This document shows positions 27,304 to 38,100 of a stretch of DNA of 64,000 nucleotides, piece after piece. A model generated the notes under the pieces. The model ran no database searches and was not told where the DNA came from. It was given only the letters and a program-made list of their open reading frames with translations. The translations under genes were made by a program, and so were the position numbers. The stretch spans positions 750,001 to 814,000 of the forward strand of contig CANKYK010000002.1 of assembly GCA_947488155.1 (NCBI GenBank), read 5' to 3'. Position 1 is the stretch's first letter, and each line of letters opens with the position of its first letter. The DNA is from an uncultured Erythrobacter sp. Its GTDB lineage: Bacteria; Pseudomonadota; Alphaproteobacteria; Sphingomonadales; Sphingomonadaceae.

Positions 27304-27836
27304 TGGGCAGGTCAAACCACAGGTATCTGTTGGGGACGGCCTTTATTGGGGCGCTTGCAGCAACTTCGTTAGCGGCGCAGGATGACCTAAGTAGCTGAAG
27401 CGGTTTAATCGCTTGGGAAGCCGCCGAGGCGGCAGATGAAGGCAAACGCGAACTTCAGCCTATAACTCCGCCCAGAATAATCCTCGACCCGACCCCCTCG
27501 TCCGGGCCAGAAAATCCAAGACCAATTGGGAGGCAATAGGAGAAATTCAGAAATGCGGTCCTGCCAACTGGGCTGTATCTTCCGGAAGCGGAGGTTTTGG
27601 TCCGATATGCAATCGCCGTTGATGCAGATGGCAATGCGACCGGCTGCTTCATAACCATGCGTGCACGGATAGAGACTGATGGCACCGTGCCCGAGTGCGA
27701 GGTCGTTGAAGAAACCGGAGCGCTGCCTGATAACTTTCCAGGTGAAATGCCCTGCTCGGGGCTAAAAAGACAAGGCCCGTGGCGCGATGCCAATGGAGAG
27801 CGCAGGCACGCATGGTGGAATTTGCGGTTGCAATGA
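27300..27836 (+). pseudogene. Decayed paralogue of the TonB-like protein
   Basis: An ATG at 27300 overlaps the preceding stop and gives a signal-peptide-like MMGRSNHRYLLGTAFIGAL and on to AQDDLSS before a stop at 27396-27398. Further pieces appear in other frames: WEAAEAADEGKREL with a Pro-rich stretch, then VRYAIAVDADGNATGC and WRDANGER up to 27836. These match the order of parts in the intact gene upstream (VRYNVSVDATGNATGC, YRDENG). I read it as a tandem duplicate broken by a nonsense change and at least one frameshift. Confidence 0.7.
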
Positions 27837-27964
27837 AAAGTGAGCCGCCGCCGCCAGCATCCAGCGAGACCAACTGATCTCAGCCTATGACGCTGGTGAT
27901 TGATCAGGCTCAGCAGATGTGCGGGCTAGACGAACCGGCTCGCAGAGCATATATCAGTGTCGCT

Positions 27965-28237
27965 ATGCGCCGTCAGTTAATCGCTTTTCTCGCTCTGCTT
28001 ACCGGGTTTGCCGCCATCGGCGCGCCTGCGCATGCGACTTTTGCAGAGGTGCTTAACCAGGATATCGGCGTCGCTGCCGATGCTGACGCGAACGAGCCGT
28101 GTGAGGCGACTGCGCCTGTTGGTAAGCCTGAGAAGCAAAACGCGAAGTGCAAGAATGCCAAGAAAGGCAAGCCCGTTCGTGTGCCCAAGGCGCTGCGTCT
28201 GCCCGTCCTGATGGGTGTTGATCGAGCCTACGAATAG
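27965..28237 (+). CDS. Small secreted protein, function unknown
   Basis: 90 residues from ATG 27965; an upstream in-frame start at 27887 would bury the signal peptide. MRRQLIAFLALLTGFAAIGAPAHA is a good signal peptide. The mature part is about 66 residues with two Cys (EPCEAT, NAKCKN) and a Lys-rich centre (KNAKKGKPVRVPK). No family recognised. It lies just upstream of secA but with about 140 bp between, so it is probably a separate unit. Confidence 0.6.
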   Translation: MRRQLIAFLALLTGFAAIGAPAHATFAEVLNQDIGVAADADANEPCEATAPVGKPEKQNAKCKNAKKGKPVRVPKALRLPVLMGVDRAYE

Positions 28238-28375
28238 GCGATTTTGGTTCCCGCGTAACGCATGCTGCTGGCGGCGCGAATACCTGCGCAAAGCAGACGC
28301 CCCATATCTTCCAGGTTTCAGCGCTCAGCGATCCCGCTGCGCCCACATCGCATTATTTCAACAGGTCCACATCCC

Positions 28376-31141
28376 ATGTTTAACACAATTGCCAAATCTC
28401 TGTTTGGCTCTTCAAACGATCGTTACGTTAAATCCGTTCGCAAGGTTGTTGATCAGATCAACGCCTTGGAAGAACAAATTCAGACGCTTTCTGACGAAGA
28501 ATTGAAGGCACAGACCGACAAATTCCGCGAGCAATTGGACGGTGGCAAGACGCTGGACGAAATCCTGCCAGAAGCCTTTGCGACCGTGCGCGAGGCATCC
28601 GTGCGCGTGTTCGGCATGCGGCACTTTGATGTGCAAATGATTGGCGGCATTGTGTTGCACCGCGGCGAGATAGCGGAAATGCGCACGGGTGAGGGTAAGA
28701 CCCTGATGGCGACGCTGGCGACTTATCTCAACGCGATTGAGGGCAAGGGCGTGCACGTGGTGACCGTCAATGATTACCTTGCGGCGCGTGATGCGGAGTG
28801 GATGGGGCAGCTGTACAATTGGCTGGGTCTGAGCGTCGGCGTGGTCGTGCCCAATATCGACGAATATGCTCGCCGCGATGCCTATAATGCGGACGTCACC
28901 TATGGCACGAACAACGAGTTCGGCTTTGACTATCTGCGCGATAATATGAAGCATGAGCGCGGACAGATGGTCCAGCGTCCGTTTAACTTCGGTATCGTCG
29001 ATGAGGTCGATTCCATCCTGATCGACGAGGCCCGGACCCCGCTGATCATCTCTGGCCCAACCGAAGATAAATCCGACCTCTACGTGTCGCTCGATGCAGT
29101 GGTGAAGGAAATCCCGGAAGACTGGTATGAAAAGGACGAAAAGACCAAGCAGATTCAGCTGACCGAGGACGGCCTCGACAAGGTTGAGCAAATGCTGATC
29201 GAAAAGGGTCTGCTGGAGACCGAAAACCTTTACGACGTTGAGAACACCCAAGTGGTCCACCACTTGGATCAGGCGCTCAAGGCCGTGCACATGTTCAAGC
29301 GCGACACCGACTACATCGTCAAAGACGATAAGGTCGTGATCATCGATGAGTTCACCGGCCGGATGATGGATGGGCGGCGCTGGTCAAACGGTCTGCACCA
29401 GGCGGCCGAGGCCAAGGAAGGCGTGAAGATCGAGCCAGAGAACCAGACGATGGCCTCGATCACATTCCAGAACTATTTCCGCATGTATCCAAAACTGTCC
29501 GGGATGACCGGTACAGCGGCCACAGAGGCCGCGGAATTCTGGGACATCTACAAAATGAACACGGTCGAGATTCCGACCAATGTTCCGGTCCAGCGGATCG
29601 ATGAAGAAGATGAATTCTACAAGAATACGATGGACAAGTTTCAGGCGATTGCCAAAGCGATCGCTGAGAAGGCCGAGATCGGTCAGCCGGTGCTGGTCGG
29701 CACGGTCTCCATCGAAAAGTCTGAATTGCTGAGTAAATTCCTCGATGAAGAAGGCGTGAAGCACGAGGTTTTGAATGCGCGCCAGCACGAGCGCGAGGCG
29801 CATATTGTGGCGCAGGCGGGCCGGCTGGGCGCGGTGACAATCGCCACCAATATGGCAGGCCGCGGCACCGATATTCAGCTAGGCGGAAATTTGGAATACC
29901 GGCTCGAAGACGAGCTGAAGGAGATCGCCCAAGACGATCCCAAATACGCGCTTGAAGCGGACCGGATCAAAGCTGAAGTGGCCGAGGAACGGGCCAAGGT
30001 GCTGGAGGCGGGCGGTCTATTTGTGCTCGGCACAGAGCGGCACGAAAGCCGCCGGATTGATAACCAATTGCGCGGACGCTCTGGCCGTCAGGGTGACCCG
30101 GGCCTGTCGCGTTTCTACCTGTGTCTCGAAGACGATCTGCTGCGCATTTTTGGCCCAGACACTCTGTTCTCCAAGATGATGAATTCAAACCTCGAAGATG
30201 GCGAGGCGATCGGTTCAAAGTGGCTGTCCAAGGCCATTGAAACGGCTCAGAAAAAGGTCGAGGCGCGCAATTACGACGTGCGCAAGCAGGTCGTCCAATA
30301 TGATGACGTGATGAACGACCAACGTAAGGTCATTTACGAGCAACGCTCTGAAATCATGGACTCAGAGGCCGTCGACGATGTCGTTGTTGATATGCGTCAC
30401 GATTCGGTCAATTCGCTGGTCAGCGATGCGTGCCCTCCCGGCTCTTACCCAGAGCAATGGGATATCGAAACGCTCAAGACGAAGCTGCAAGACGTGTTTG
30501 GAATTGCGCCTCCACTTGATGACTGGATGGAGGAAGAGCAGGTTGAGCCGGAGCTGATCGAAGAGCGCGTGCGTGAACAGACCGACGAAATGATGACGGC
30601 CAAGATGGCGGAAAGCGATCCGGAGCTGTGGCGCGTGGTTGAGAAGGACGTGCTGCTGCGTCAGCTCGACTTTCACTGGAAAGAACACCTCGCCACGCTC
30701 GACGCGCTGCGCCAGGTGATCTGGATGCGCGGGATCGCACAGAAACAGCCGATCAACGAGTATAAGCAAGAGGCGTTCGGCCTGTTTGAAACCATGCTCG
30801 ATACCCTGCGCGAGGAAGTGACCAAGATCCTGTTCCAGGCGGAATTGCGCATGGCGCCGCCAGAGGCGGAGGCTTTGCCTGATCTGCCCGATTTCCTCAC
30901 CGGCCATATCGATCCGCTGACTGGGCTCGACAATTCCAACGATGGCGATGGTTCGGCAGAACGGCCTGAGATGTTTGGCTCTTTGGCTGGTTCGCCGCGC
31001 GCGGCATCTGGCCCAGGCGGTTCGAATGCAGACAATCCCTATGCGAACCTCAATGTCAGCCGCAATGCGCCGTGCCCATGCGGGTCTGGTAACAAGTACA
31101 AGCATTGCCACGGCGCAGCGAGCGGCAAGAGCGCGGCATAA
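28376..31141 (+). CDS. secA: Preprotein translocase ATPase SecA
   Basis: 921 residues from ATG 28376 ([16 protein letters not shown]); the frame open from 28262 adds a non-homologous leader. SecA drives secretory proteins through SecYEG. Walker A is in [32 protein letters not shown] is the DEAD region, and [14 protein letters not shown] and [23 protein letters not shown] are helicase motifs. The C-terminal zinc finger, [13 protein letters not shown], binds SecB. It is essential and cytoplasmic or membrane-associated. Confidence 0.97.
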   Translation: MFNTIAKSLFGSSNDRYVKSVRKVVDQINALEEQIQTLSDEELKAQTDKFREQLDGGKTLDEILPEAFATVREASVRVFGMRHFDVQMIGGIVLHRGEIAEMRTGEGKTLMATLATYLNAIEGKGVHVVTVNDYLAARDAEWMGQLYNWLGLSVGVVVPNIDEYARRDAYNADVTYGTNNEFGFDYLRDNMKHERGQMVQRPFNFGIVDEVDSILIDEARTPLIISGPTEDKSDLYVSLDAVVKEIPEDWYEKDEKTKQIQLTEDGLDKVEQMLIEKGLLETENLYDVENTQVVHHLDQALKAVHMFKRDTDYIVKDDKVVIIDEFTGRMMDGRRWSNGLHQAAEAKEGVKIEPENQTMASITFQNYFRMYPKLSGMTGTAATEAAEFWDIYKMNTVEIPTNVPVQRIDEEDEFYKNTMDKFQAIAKAIAEKAEIGQPVLVGTVSIEKSELLSKFLDEEGVKHEVLNARQHEREAHIVAQAGRLGAVTIATNMAGRGTDIQLGGNLEYRLEDELKEIAQDDPKYALEADRIKAEVAEERAKVLEAGGLFVLGTERHESRRIDNQLRGRSGRQGDPGLSRFYLCLEDDLLRIFGPDTLFSKMMNSNLEDGEAIGSKWLSKAIETAQKKVEARNYDVRKQVVQYDDVMNDQRKVIYEQRSEIMDSEAVDDVVVDMRHDSVNSLVSDACPPGSYPEQWDIETLKTKLQDVFGIAPPLDDWMEEEQVEPELIEERVREQTDEMMTAKMAESDPELWRVVEKDVLLRQLDFHWKEHLATLDALRQVIWMRGIAQKQPINEYKQEAFGLFETMLDTLREEVTKILFQAELRMAPPEAEALPDLPDFLTGHIDPLTGLDNSNDGDGSAERPEMFGSLAGSPRAASGPGGSNADNPYANLNVSRNAPCPCGSGNKYKHCHGAASGKSAA

Positions 31142-31233
31142 GGCATGGCTGAGGGCAGCGCGCGTGGCGTCATGACGTCAGCGGCTGTTCGGCCAAGTTT
31201 TAACGCGGGGCACCCGCACCTGGGCGCACTGGC

Positions 31234-32007
31234 ATGATGCTGGGCGCGGTTCCGGTGCTGCTCGCGGCGGCGTTCTTTGTCACCGCGCTGCTGTATGCAG
31301 CGGTCGGGTTTGGGGGCGGTTCGACCTACGCTGCATTGCTGGCGATTTCGGGGCTAGATTACCGGTTGCTGCCAATGGTGGCGCTGGCGTGCAATATCAT
31401 CGTGGTGGCCGGCGGCAGCGTGCGTTTTGCGCGAGCCAAAATTACACCATGGCGCGGCGCGATTGTGATGACTGCTCTGGCCGCACCAGCGGCTTTGTTG
31501 GGCGGGCTCACCCCGATTGACCGCGAAACCTTCATGCTGCTGCTCGGCATCAGCCTGGTGCTGACCGGGCTTACGATGCTTATCCCTGTGCGAGAGAATG
31601 CGGCAGGGGCAGGGGGGCTGGATGCTCCCACGCGTTTCGCAAAGACTATGCCGTTTGTTGCCGCGCCGCTGGGTTATCTTGCCGGGTTGGTGGGGATTGG
31701 CGGGGGGATATTTCTCGCTCCGCTGCTGCACCTGACCTGTTGGAAAGACCCGCGCGCAATCGCCGCAACCGCCAGCTTTTTCATTCTGGTTAATTCGCTG
31801 TTTGGGCTTGTGGGTCAGCTGCTTAAGCAAGGCCCCGCTGCGTTTGGAGGCGCTGTGGGCGCCGCTCTGCCGCTGCTGCTAGCCGTCGCAATTGGCGGAC
31901 AAATCGGCAGCCTGATGGCGGTTAAGCTCTTACCCGGGCGCGTGATCCGGTGGCTAACCGCCGCGCTGGTGATGGTTGTGGGTGTGAGGTTGTTGGTTGG
32001 GTTGTGA
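31234..32007 (+). CDS. TauE/SafE family sulfite or organosulfur exporter-like permease
   Basis: 257 residues with about eight hydrophobic segments and the two-repeat layout of the family: an N-terminal AAVGFGGGSTYAALL motif and an inner counterpart, GYLAGLVGIGGGIFLAPLL. Members export sulfite, sulfoacetate or related anions; the substrate here is unknown. It lies 92 bp after secA. Confidence 0.85.
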   Translation: MMLGAVPVLLAAAFFVTALLYAAVGFGGGSTYAALLAISGLDYRLLPMVALACNIIVVAGGSVRFARAKITPWRGAIVMTALAAPAALLGGLTPIDRETFMLLLGISLVLTGLTMLIPVRENAAGAGGLDAPTRFAKTMPFVAAPLGYLAGLVGIGGGIFLAPLLHLTCWKDPRAIAATASFFILVNSLFGLVGQLLKQGPAAFGGAVGAALPLLLAVAIGGQIGSLMAVKLLPGRVIRWLTAALVMVVGVRLLVGL

Positions 32008-32050
32008 TTGTGCAGTTTGATGCAAGGAACGAATGCTTGCAGTGGATGAC

Positions 32051-32629
32051 TTATACCATCGCCAATAATTCGATCGCCAGTGCGATCAAATAAATTGTCG
32101 TACCGATGCCCAAAAGCAGCAACGCGCCGAGTGATCGAATTACCCAAACAGGATAAACTCGCTGTGGTTGCATCAACACGTGCTTTCCTTCTGCCTCGTC
32201 TGATCTCATTGAAGACAGCAAGGGTAAGTCAGCATTTACGCTCAATATTTCGATCGAAAAGGTCTCATTTGGTGCGAGGCTTTCGAGTTGGATTGACCAT
32301 CTACCGAACTCATCAGTTTCAGTTTTGATTTTTCTGCCCGGGTAGAAAGTGAAGATTTTTGGCTGCCAGTTAAACGTGAACTCAACATTCTTGGCTGGCT
32401 GCAGCCCGTTGTTACCAGCGATGATTGACGCTGTTCTAACTATTTGATTGTGAAGTACGACATTTCCATCCTGATCCAGTAGAGGTTCATTGATTGGATA
32501 GTCAGACGAGTGTTTTACGCTGTACAAGATCTTCGGGCGAAGCCTGAATATACGGTGTAGTCCAAACGAAAAGAGAACCATCGCCACTGCGAAGAATTCT
32601 TTTCCATATGTTTGCAGAAGAGTGACCAT
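32051..32629 (-). CDS. Membrane protein of unknown function
   Basis: 192 residues. One hydrophobic helix is near the N-terminus (FFAVAMVLFSFGLHRIF, about 12-28) and one at the C-terminus (LGALLLLGIGTTIYLIALAIELLA). The middle about 130 residues look like a beta-rich soluble domain (VEFTFNWQPKIFTFYPG). It is AT-rich compared with neighbours and stands beside tRNA-Asn, which suggests acquired DNA. No family recognised. Confidence 0.6.
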   Translation of the reverse strand: MVTLLQTYGKEFFAVAMVLFSFGLHRIFRLRPKILYSVKHSSDYPINEPLLDQDGNVVLHNQIVRTASIIAGNNGLQPAKNVEFTFNWQPKIFTFYPGRKIKTETDEFGRWSIQLESLAPNETFSIEILSVNADLPLLSSMRSDEAEGKHVLMQPQRVYPVWVIRSLGALLLLGIGTTIYLIALAIELLAMV

Positions 32630-32712
32630 ACCATCAAATACTAAAGGTATATGAGAGGGTGGAAAGGTCGACCGTGCGAAATCTTGTCTAAAAAGGGCCT
32701 TAAGAGGCTATC

Positions 32713-32787
32713 TGGCTCCCCGAGTTGGATTCGAACCAACGACCAAGTGATTAACAGTCACCTACTCTACCGCTGAGCTATCGGGGA
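32713..32787 (-). tRNA. tRNA-Asn (anticodon GTT)
   Basis: On the minus strand the acceptor stem TCCCCGA pairs near the 3' end. The anticodon loop is CTGTTAA with anticodon GTT. The T arm contains GGTTCGAATCC, and CCA is encoded at 32713-32715. The D arm is short, as usual for this tRNA. Confidence 0.95.
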
Positions 32788-32899
32788 GCAGCCCGATAGG
32801 CGAAGAGGCCCTATATGGGCGCGTGCTCGGCAATGCAAGAGAGATTGATGGTGTTTTTGTGATTTTACCTCGGGCACATTCGAGGTGGATATGCTCAAT

Positions 32900-33005
32900 G
32901 TCTTTGGCTTGGTGGCGGAGGACGGCGGCGAAGCCGCCGCAAGGCCAAGCGGCCGCCCGCAGGGCCGTAAGGCCTGAGGAAATCGCACACCCGGATGGGT
33001 GTGCG
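32900..33005. repeat. Hairpin-rich intergenic element 3' of nadK
   Basis: It contains GGCGGC/GCCGCC palindromes and ends with a perfect 9-bp hairpin, CGCACACCC (32984-32992), GGAT, GGGTGTGCG (32997-33005). That hairpin starts 4 bp after the nadK stop on the minus strand and could end its transcript, although no U-run follows. The rest looks like a small dispersed repeat of GC-rich alphaproteobacteria. Confidence 0.5.
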
Positions 33006-33009
33006 GAAC

Positions 33010-33807
33010 CTACAACGCAAACTGCTCCGCGACGATGCGTTCATCCAGTGAGTGGCCCGGATCAAACAGCAAGGTCAGCTCGGTCTCGCGCTCAATCCTG
33101 AGCGTGACATCGGCAATATCGCGCAGCTCGCGCTGGTCCGCCACGGCGGATACGGGGCGCTTTTGTGGTTCCAGAATGCGGAACTTCACTGGTAGATGAT
33201 CAGGCAGGATCGCTCCATTCCAGCGGCGCGGGCGAAACGGGCTGATCGGGGTGAGGGCGAGCAGCTCACTGCCCAGCGGCAGGATCGGGCCGTTGGCCGA
33301 GAGGTTGTAAGCGGTCGAACCCGCAGGCGTGGACAGCAGCACACCGTCACACACCAGCTCTTTAATCCGCACCCGGCCGTTCACCGAAACCTCAATCTTG
33401 GCGGTTTGGCGCATTTCACGCAGCAGCGAGACCTCATTGATGGCAAGGAAGGTGTGCTCGCTGCCATCCTGCGTCACCGCATCCATACGCAGCGGCGCGA
33501 TTTTGAACGGCCGCGCGCGCTCCACCCGGCGCATCACATTGCCGCCGTCGCGGTACTTGTTCATCATGAACCCGACCGTGCCCAGGTTCATGCCATAGGC
33601 TGGGATCACTCGGCCCGCATCCAGCATGGCGTGTAAAGTTTGCAGCATAAAGCCATCGCCGCCCAATACGATTGCCACATCCGCGCTTTCCAACGGCACC
33701 CAATCGTGCTCATCTTTCAAAGCGGAATAGGCCGCCTGAGCGCGCTCTGTCTCTGAGGCAAGCAATGCAACGCGCTCAAACTCGTGTCTTTTTGGCAAGC
33801 TTTCCAT
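33010..33807 (-). CDS. nadK: NAD kinase
   Basis: About 265 residues from ATG 33807; an in-frame GTG at 33858 would give 282. NadK phosphorylates NAD to NADP with ATP. The diagnostic GGDGFMLQTLH motif is at about residues 50-60; NLGTVGFMMN is the second family motif, and LLSTPAGSTAYNLSANGPI the third. It stands alone, divergent from the EAL gene. Confidence 0.93.
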   Translation of the reverse strand: MESLPKRHEFERVALLASETERAQAAYSALKDEHDWVPLESADVAIVLGGDGFMLQTLHAMLDAGRVIPAYGMNLGTVGFMMNKYRDGGNVMRRVERARPFKIAPLRMDAVTQDGSEHTFLAINEVSLLREMRQTAKIEVSVNGRVRIKELVCDGVLLSTPAGSTAYNLSANGPILPLGSELLALTPISPFRPRRWNGAILPDHLPVKFRILEPQKRPVSAVADQRELRDIADVTLRIERETELTLLFDPGHSLDERIVAEQFAL

Positions 33808-33933
33808 CCTTAATTTCGCGCTCGTAACCGAGGCTATCCACAGCGGCGCGCTAGTCACTTGTCCTGATGTTCCAAATCTGGGCGGATTGCAATTGGCATG
33901 GGCGCGACGCTCAGTTTAAGGTAGGCGGCGAAA

Positions 33934-34764
33934 ATGGATTCAAAGCGGCCTTCTTTGCGCGGTGCGCCCTCAATTTCTGGGCGCGGTGCCCTGCCCGGGG
34001 TAAAGCCTGGTATGCTGGAGGCGGACTTGCTGCGCGCGCTGGATCGGCGCGAGATTGAGGTGCTGTTTCAGCCGCAATTTGCTTGCTCGGATGGGGCCAT
34101 TGTTGGGGCGGAGGCGCTGGCGCGGTGGCGGCATCCAACTTTGGGCGAAATTGGTGCCCGGGATTTGTTCGCGATTGCAGAGCGTGCGGCTTTGGTTGCG
34201 CCGTTATCTCGCCATGTGGTGGCGCGGGCGCTGGAGGATGCGAGCGAGTGGCCAACGAACCTGCATCTCTCGCTCAATATCACGCCAGAAGAATTGGGCG
34301 ATCCGCGCTTTGCCGCTGACTTTGCGGAGCTGATCGGGCGCAGTGCGATCGCGCCTTCGCGGCTTGTGCTGGAGATTACAGAGGATGTGCTGCTGCGCAA
34401 TTTGCAGCAAGCGGCAGAGGCGCTCAGCGCTTTGCGCACCCTCGGTTTTAAGACCGCGCTTGATGATTTTGGCGCGGGCTTTTGCAACTTTCGCTATTTG
34501 AAAGAGCTGCCGCTGGACGCGCTAAAGCTCGATAAGGTGATGGTTGAGGGCATTCCTGGCGATGCCAAGGATCTGGCTGTGTTCCGCGCGATTGTCGGGC
34601 TGGGCAGGGCGCTTGGCCTTGCCGTGGTCGCCGAGGGGATCGAAAGCGAGATCCAGCGCGCGACCGTGATCAGCGAAGGCTGCAATTACTGGCAGGGTTT
34701 CCTGCGCGCACAGCCAATGAAGAGCGATGAGATGCTTGGAATTGCACGAGCGGCGCGGCGGTAG
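33934..34764 (+). CDS. EAL-domain cyclic-di-GMP phosphodiesterase
   Basis: 276 residues, a stand-alone EAL domain with a short N-terminal tail and no sensor domain. The catalytic set appears complete: E of EAL in AEALARW, N in LSLNIT, E in LEITED, DD in ALDDFGAGF, K in LKLDKVM, E in VAEGIES and Q in YWQGF. It should hydrolyse c-di-GMP to pGpG and so favour motility over surface growth. It lacks membrane segments. No GGDEF partner is in the window. The call is firm for the family; activity is inferred from the residues. Confidence 0.9.
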   Translation: MDSKRPSLRGAPSISGRGALPGVKPGMLEADLLRALDRREIEVLFQPQFACSDGAIVGAEALARWRHPTLGEIGARDLFAIAERAALVAPLSRHVVARALEDASEWPTNLHLSLNITPEELGDPRFAADFAELIGRSAIAPSRLVLEITEDVLLRNLQQAAEALSALRTLGFKTALDDFGAGFCNFRYLKELPLDALKLDKVMVEGIPGDAKDLAVFRAIVGLGRALGLAVVAEGIESEIQRATVISEGCNYWQGFLRAQPMKSDEMLGIARAARR

Positions 34765-34790
34765 AAACTCGCCGTTTGGTGTAAGCTGAC

Positions 34791-35108
34791 TTAGTACTCT
34801 AAGAAAAAACGCTGGAGATGGGCTTTCTGTATCGGAGCAGCGCTTGGGTACTTGTCAGGATACTGATCGATTTTTCCTGACCAAGTCAGGTGAACCCAAA
34901 ACATGTTTTGGATGTCATCCTTATCAGCAACAATCACGTCATCATTTGCGCTGCACTTTGCAATTGCGACCAAGTTTTCAATCCAAGGGTAAAGCATGTG
35001 CTGTGGGCTGACCTCTTTCCTCAATTCTTGAGTGATGCCGTCGGACAACTCGCCATCAACATATAACCAAGGAGAACCGTCGGGGATTGGGTCCAGTTCC
35101 GGAATCAT
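34791..35108 (-). CDS. Small acidic protein of unknown function
   Basis: 105 residues (MIPELDPIPDGSPWLYVDGE at the start), acidic, no signal peptide or membrane helix. AAAGGAAAAC precedes the ATG. It is AT-rich relative to the flanking mfd and EAL genes. The size, acidity and isolated position resemble orphan immunity-type proteins, but no family motif is recognised. It ends 44 bp upstream of mfd's stop on the same strand orientation and is not part of an obvious operon. Confidence 0.55.
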   Translation of the reverse strand: MIPELDPIPDGSPWLYVDGELSDGITQELRKEVSPQHMLYPWIENLVAIAKCSANDDVIVADKDDIQNMFWVHLTWSGKIDQYPDKYPSAAPIQKAHLQRFFLEY

Positions 35109-35152
35109 ATCGTTTTCCTTTCCAGAGTTTCACATCACATTGTCGCACAGAG

Positions 35153-38100
35153 CTAAGCCGCTTTGCTTTTAGCCTTCCGCACAACCCCGCTCAAACCCTT
35201 CGTAAGTTGGAACAGACCATTCAGGCGGCTGCGCGGGTCGCCCCAAGCGCGGTTGATCACCAGCTTCATGTCTGGCCGCAATTTGGCGGTGCCTTGCAGC
35301 CGGTCGACATAGGCAAGCAGCCCCGCTGGATCGGGGAAATTGTCCTGGTGGAAAGTTACCAGAGTGCCGCGCGCGCCGACATCAATCTTCGCGATATTGG
35401 CCTCAATTGCCTGATGTTTGATCTCGATCAGACGGACCAGGTTTTTGGTCGGATCGGGCAGATCGCCAAAGCGGTCGATCATTTCTGCTGCCATGCTCTC
35501 AATCTCGGCCTTGTCGGCGGCTTGGTTGAGGCGCCGATAGAGCGCCATCCGCACGGCCAGATCGGGGACGTAATCCTCTGGAATCATGATTGGAGCATCG
35601 ACCGTAATCTGCGGTGAGAGTGCGCTGCGTTTGTTCGTCAGGCCCGCTTCGCCAGCCTTCGCTGCAAGGATCGCATCCTCCAGCATGCTCTGGTAAAGCT
35701 CAAAGCCGACCTCGCGAATATGGCCGGACTGCTCATCGCCCAGCAGATTGCCTGCGCCGCGAATATCGAGATCGTGACTGGCGAGCTGGAAGCCCGCGCC
35801 AAGCGAGTCGAGGTCGCTCAAAACCTTGAGGCGTTTCTCTGCAATTTCAGAGAGCTGCACGTCTTTCGCATAGGTTAGGTACGCGTAGGCGCGCAGTTTC
35901 GACCGGCCCACTCGGCCGCGTAATTGGTACAGTTGAGCAAGGCCAAAGCGGTCAGCGCGGTGGATGATGATGGTGTTCGCGCTGGGCAGGTCGAGCCCGG
36001 ATTCGACGATGGTGGTGGACAGCAGCACCTCATATTTGCCTTCGTAAAAGGCGCTCATGCGTTCTTCGATTTCGCCCGCGCTCATTTGGCCGTGAGCGGA
36101 GACGGATTTTACCTCTGGTACGTGCTCGGCCAGCCATTCCTCCACATCGGCCATATCGGAGATGCGGGGTACGACAATGAAGCTTTGCCCGCCGCGATGA
36201 TGCTCGCGCAGCAAGGCCTCGCGCATCACCATATCGTCCCATTCCATCACATAGGTGCGCACTGCCAAGCGGTCGACTGGCGGGGTCTGGATGGTGGAGA
36301 GCTCGCGCAGGCCCGCCATCGCCATTTGCAGCGTGCGCGGGATTGGCGTGGCGGTGAGCGTGAGGACATGAACATCGGCGCGCAGGGCCTTCAGCTTCTC
36401 CTTGTGGGTGACGCCAAAGCGCTGTTCTTCATCTACAATCACCAGACCCAAGTTCTTGAAACTGGTCGATTTGGACAGGATCGCATGGGTGCCGATGACG
36501 ATATCCATATCGCCGCTTTCCAGGCCCTCTCGCGTCTCGCCCATCTCCTTTGCAGAGACCAGGCGTGAAAGCCGCCCGACCTTTAACGGGAAGCCTGCAA
36601 AGCGTTCTGTGAAATTCTGATAATGCTGGCGGGCGAGCAGGGTGGTGGGCGCGACAACGGCGACTTGTTGCCCGTTCATGGCCGCAACAAATGCCGCGCG
36701 CAGGGCAACCTCGGTCTTGCCGAAGCCAACGTCTCCGCAAACCAAGCGGTCCATCGGACGCCCGCTTTCCAGATCGCGCAGCACATCGGCGATGGCCGCA
36801 TCCTGATCGTCGGTTTCTTCCCAAGGGAAGCGGTCAACGAACTGGTTGTAGCTGGCCTCGTCTGCGGCCAGCGATGGAGCTTTCTTGAGCGCGCGTTCGG
36901 CGGCCACTTTCATAAGCTCGCCAGCGATCTCGCGAATGCGTTCTTTTAGATTTGAGCGCCGCCGCTGCCATGCTTCCCCGCCCAGCTTATCGAGCATGAC
37001 GGCATCTTCGGACGATCCATAGCGCGACAGCACATCAATGTTTTCAACCGGGATGAACAGCTTGTCACCACCGCGATATTCCAGCGCGACGCAATCGTGC
37101 TGGCTCTTGCCCACGGGAACGGGGTCGAGGCCGAGATATTTGCCGATTCCATGCTCGACATGGACGACCAGATCGCCGCGGCCCAGCGCCTGTAATTCGG
37201 CGAGGAAAGCATCAGAATCTTTACGCTTCTTCTTGCGCCGGACCAGCCGATCACCCAGCACGTCTTGCTCGGTGAGGACCTCCATTTGCTCGTTGGAGAA
37301 ACCGGTGTCGAGCGGCAGGACCATCGCCACAACGCCGCCTTTGACCGATGCGCCCAGCGCCTCTTGCCAGCTGTCGGCGACCTGCGTTTTGACACCCGCT
37401 TCGGATAGGATCGAGGCGATGCGGGAACGGCTGCCGGTGGAATAGGCCGCGAACAATGCGCGCTTGCCGGACTTGGCCAGCGCAGCAAAGTGCTTTGCGC
37501 CCTCTTCATAGACATTGTCGCCGCGGGCGCGCTCTGGTGCGAAATCGCGCGCTGAGTTGAAACCGAAGTCGATATTGGTATCGCCGTCCGGTGCGGCGAA
37601 GATCTGGCTGCGATGCGCCGGGGCGCTGGCGACGGCTGCGTCGAATTCTTCGCTGGATAGGTAGAGCGCTTCGGCCTCCAGCGGACGGTAACTGCCCGCG
37701 GCTTCGCCAGCCGTGCGGGTGCGCTGTTTGCAGTAGTCCGCAATGTCGGAAAGCCGCTCTGACGCCGCGCCAATCGCGCCATTGTCGATCACCACCACAT
37801 CGTCTTCCGCAAGGTGATCGAATAGCGTGGTCAGCCGCTCTTCAAACAAAGGGAGCCAATGCTCCATCCCGGCAAGGCGTCGGCCATCGCTGACCGCTTC
37901 ATACAGCGGGTCTTGCGTGGCGGCCGCGCCGAACATCTCGCGATAGCGGCTGCGGAAACGCGCGATGCTGTCTTCATCGATCAACGCCTCTGAGGCGGGC
38001 AGCAGCAGATGCGATTTTAGCGTGCCAGTGGATCGCTGAGTGCTGGGATCGAACAGGCGCAGGCTCTCCAGCTCATCACCGAAAAAATCGAGCCGCAGGC

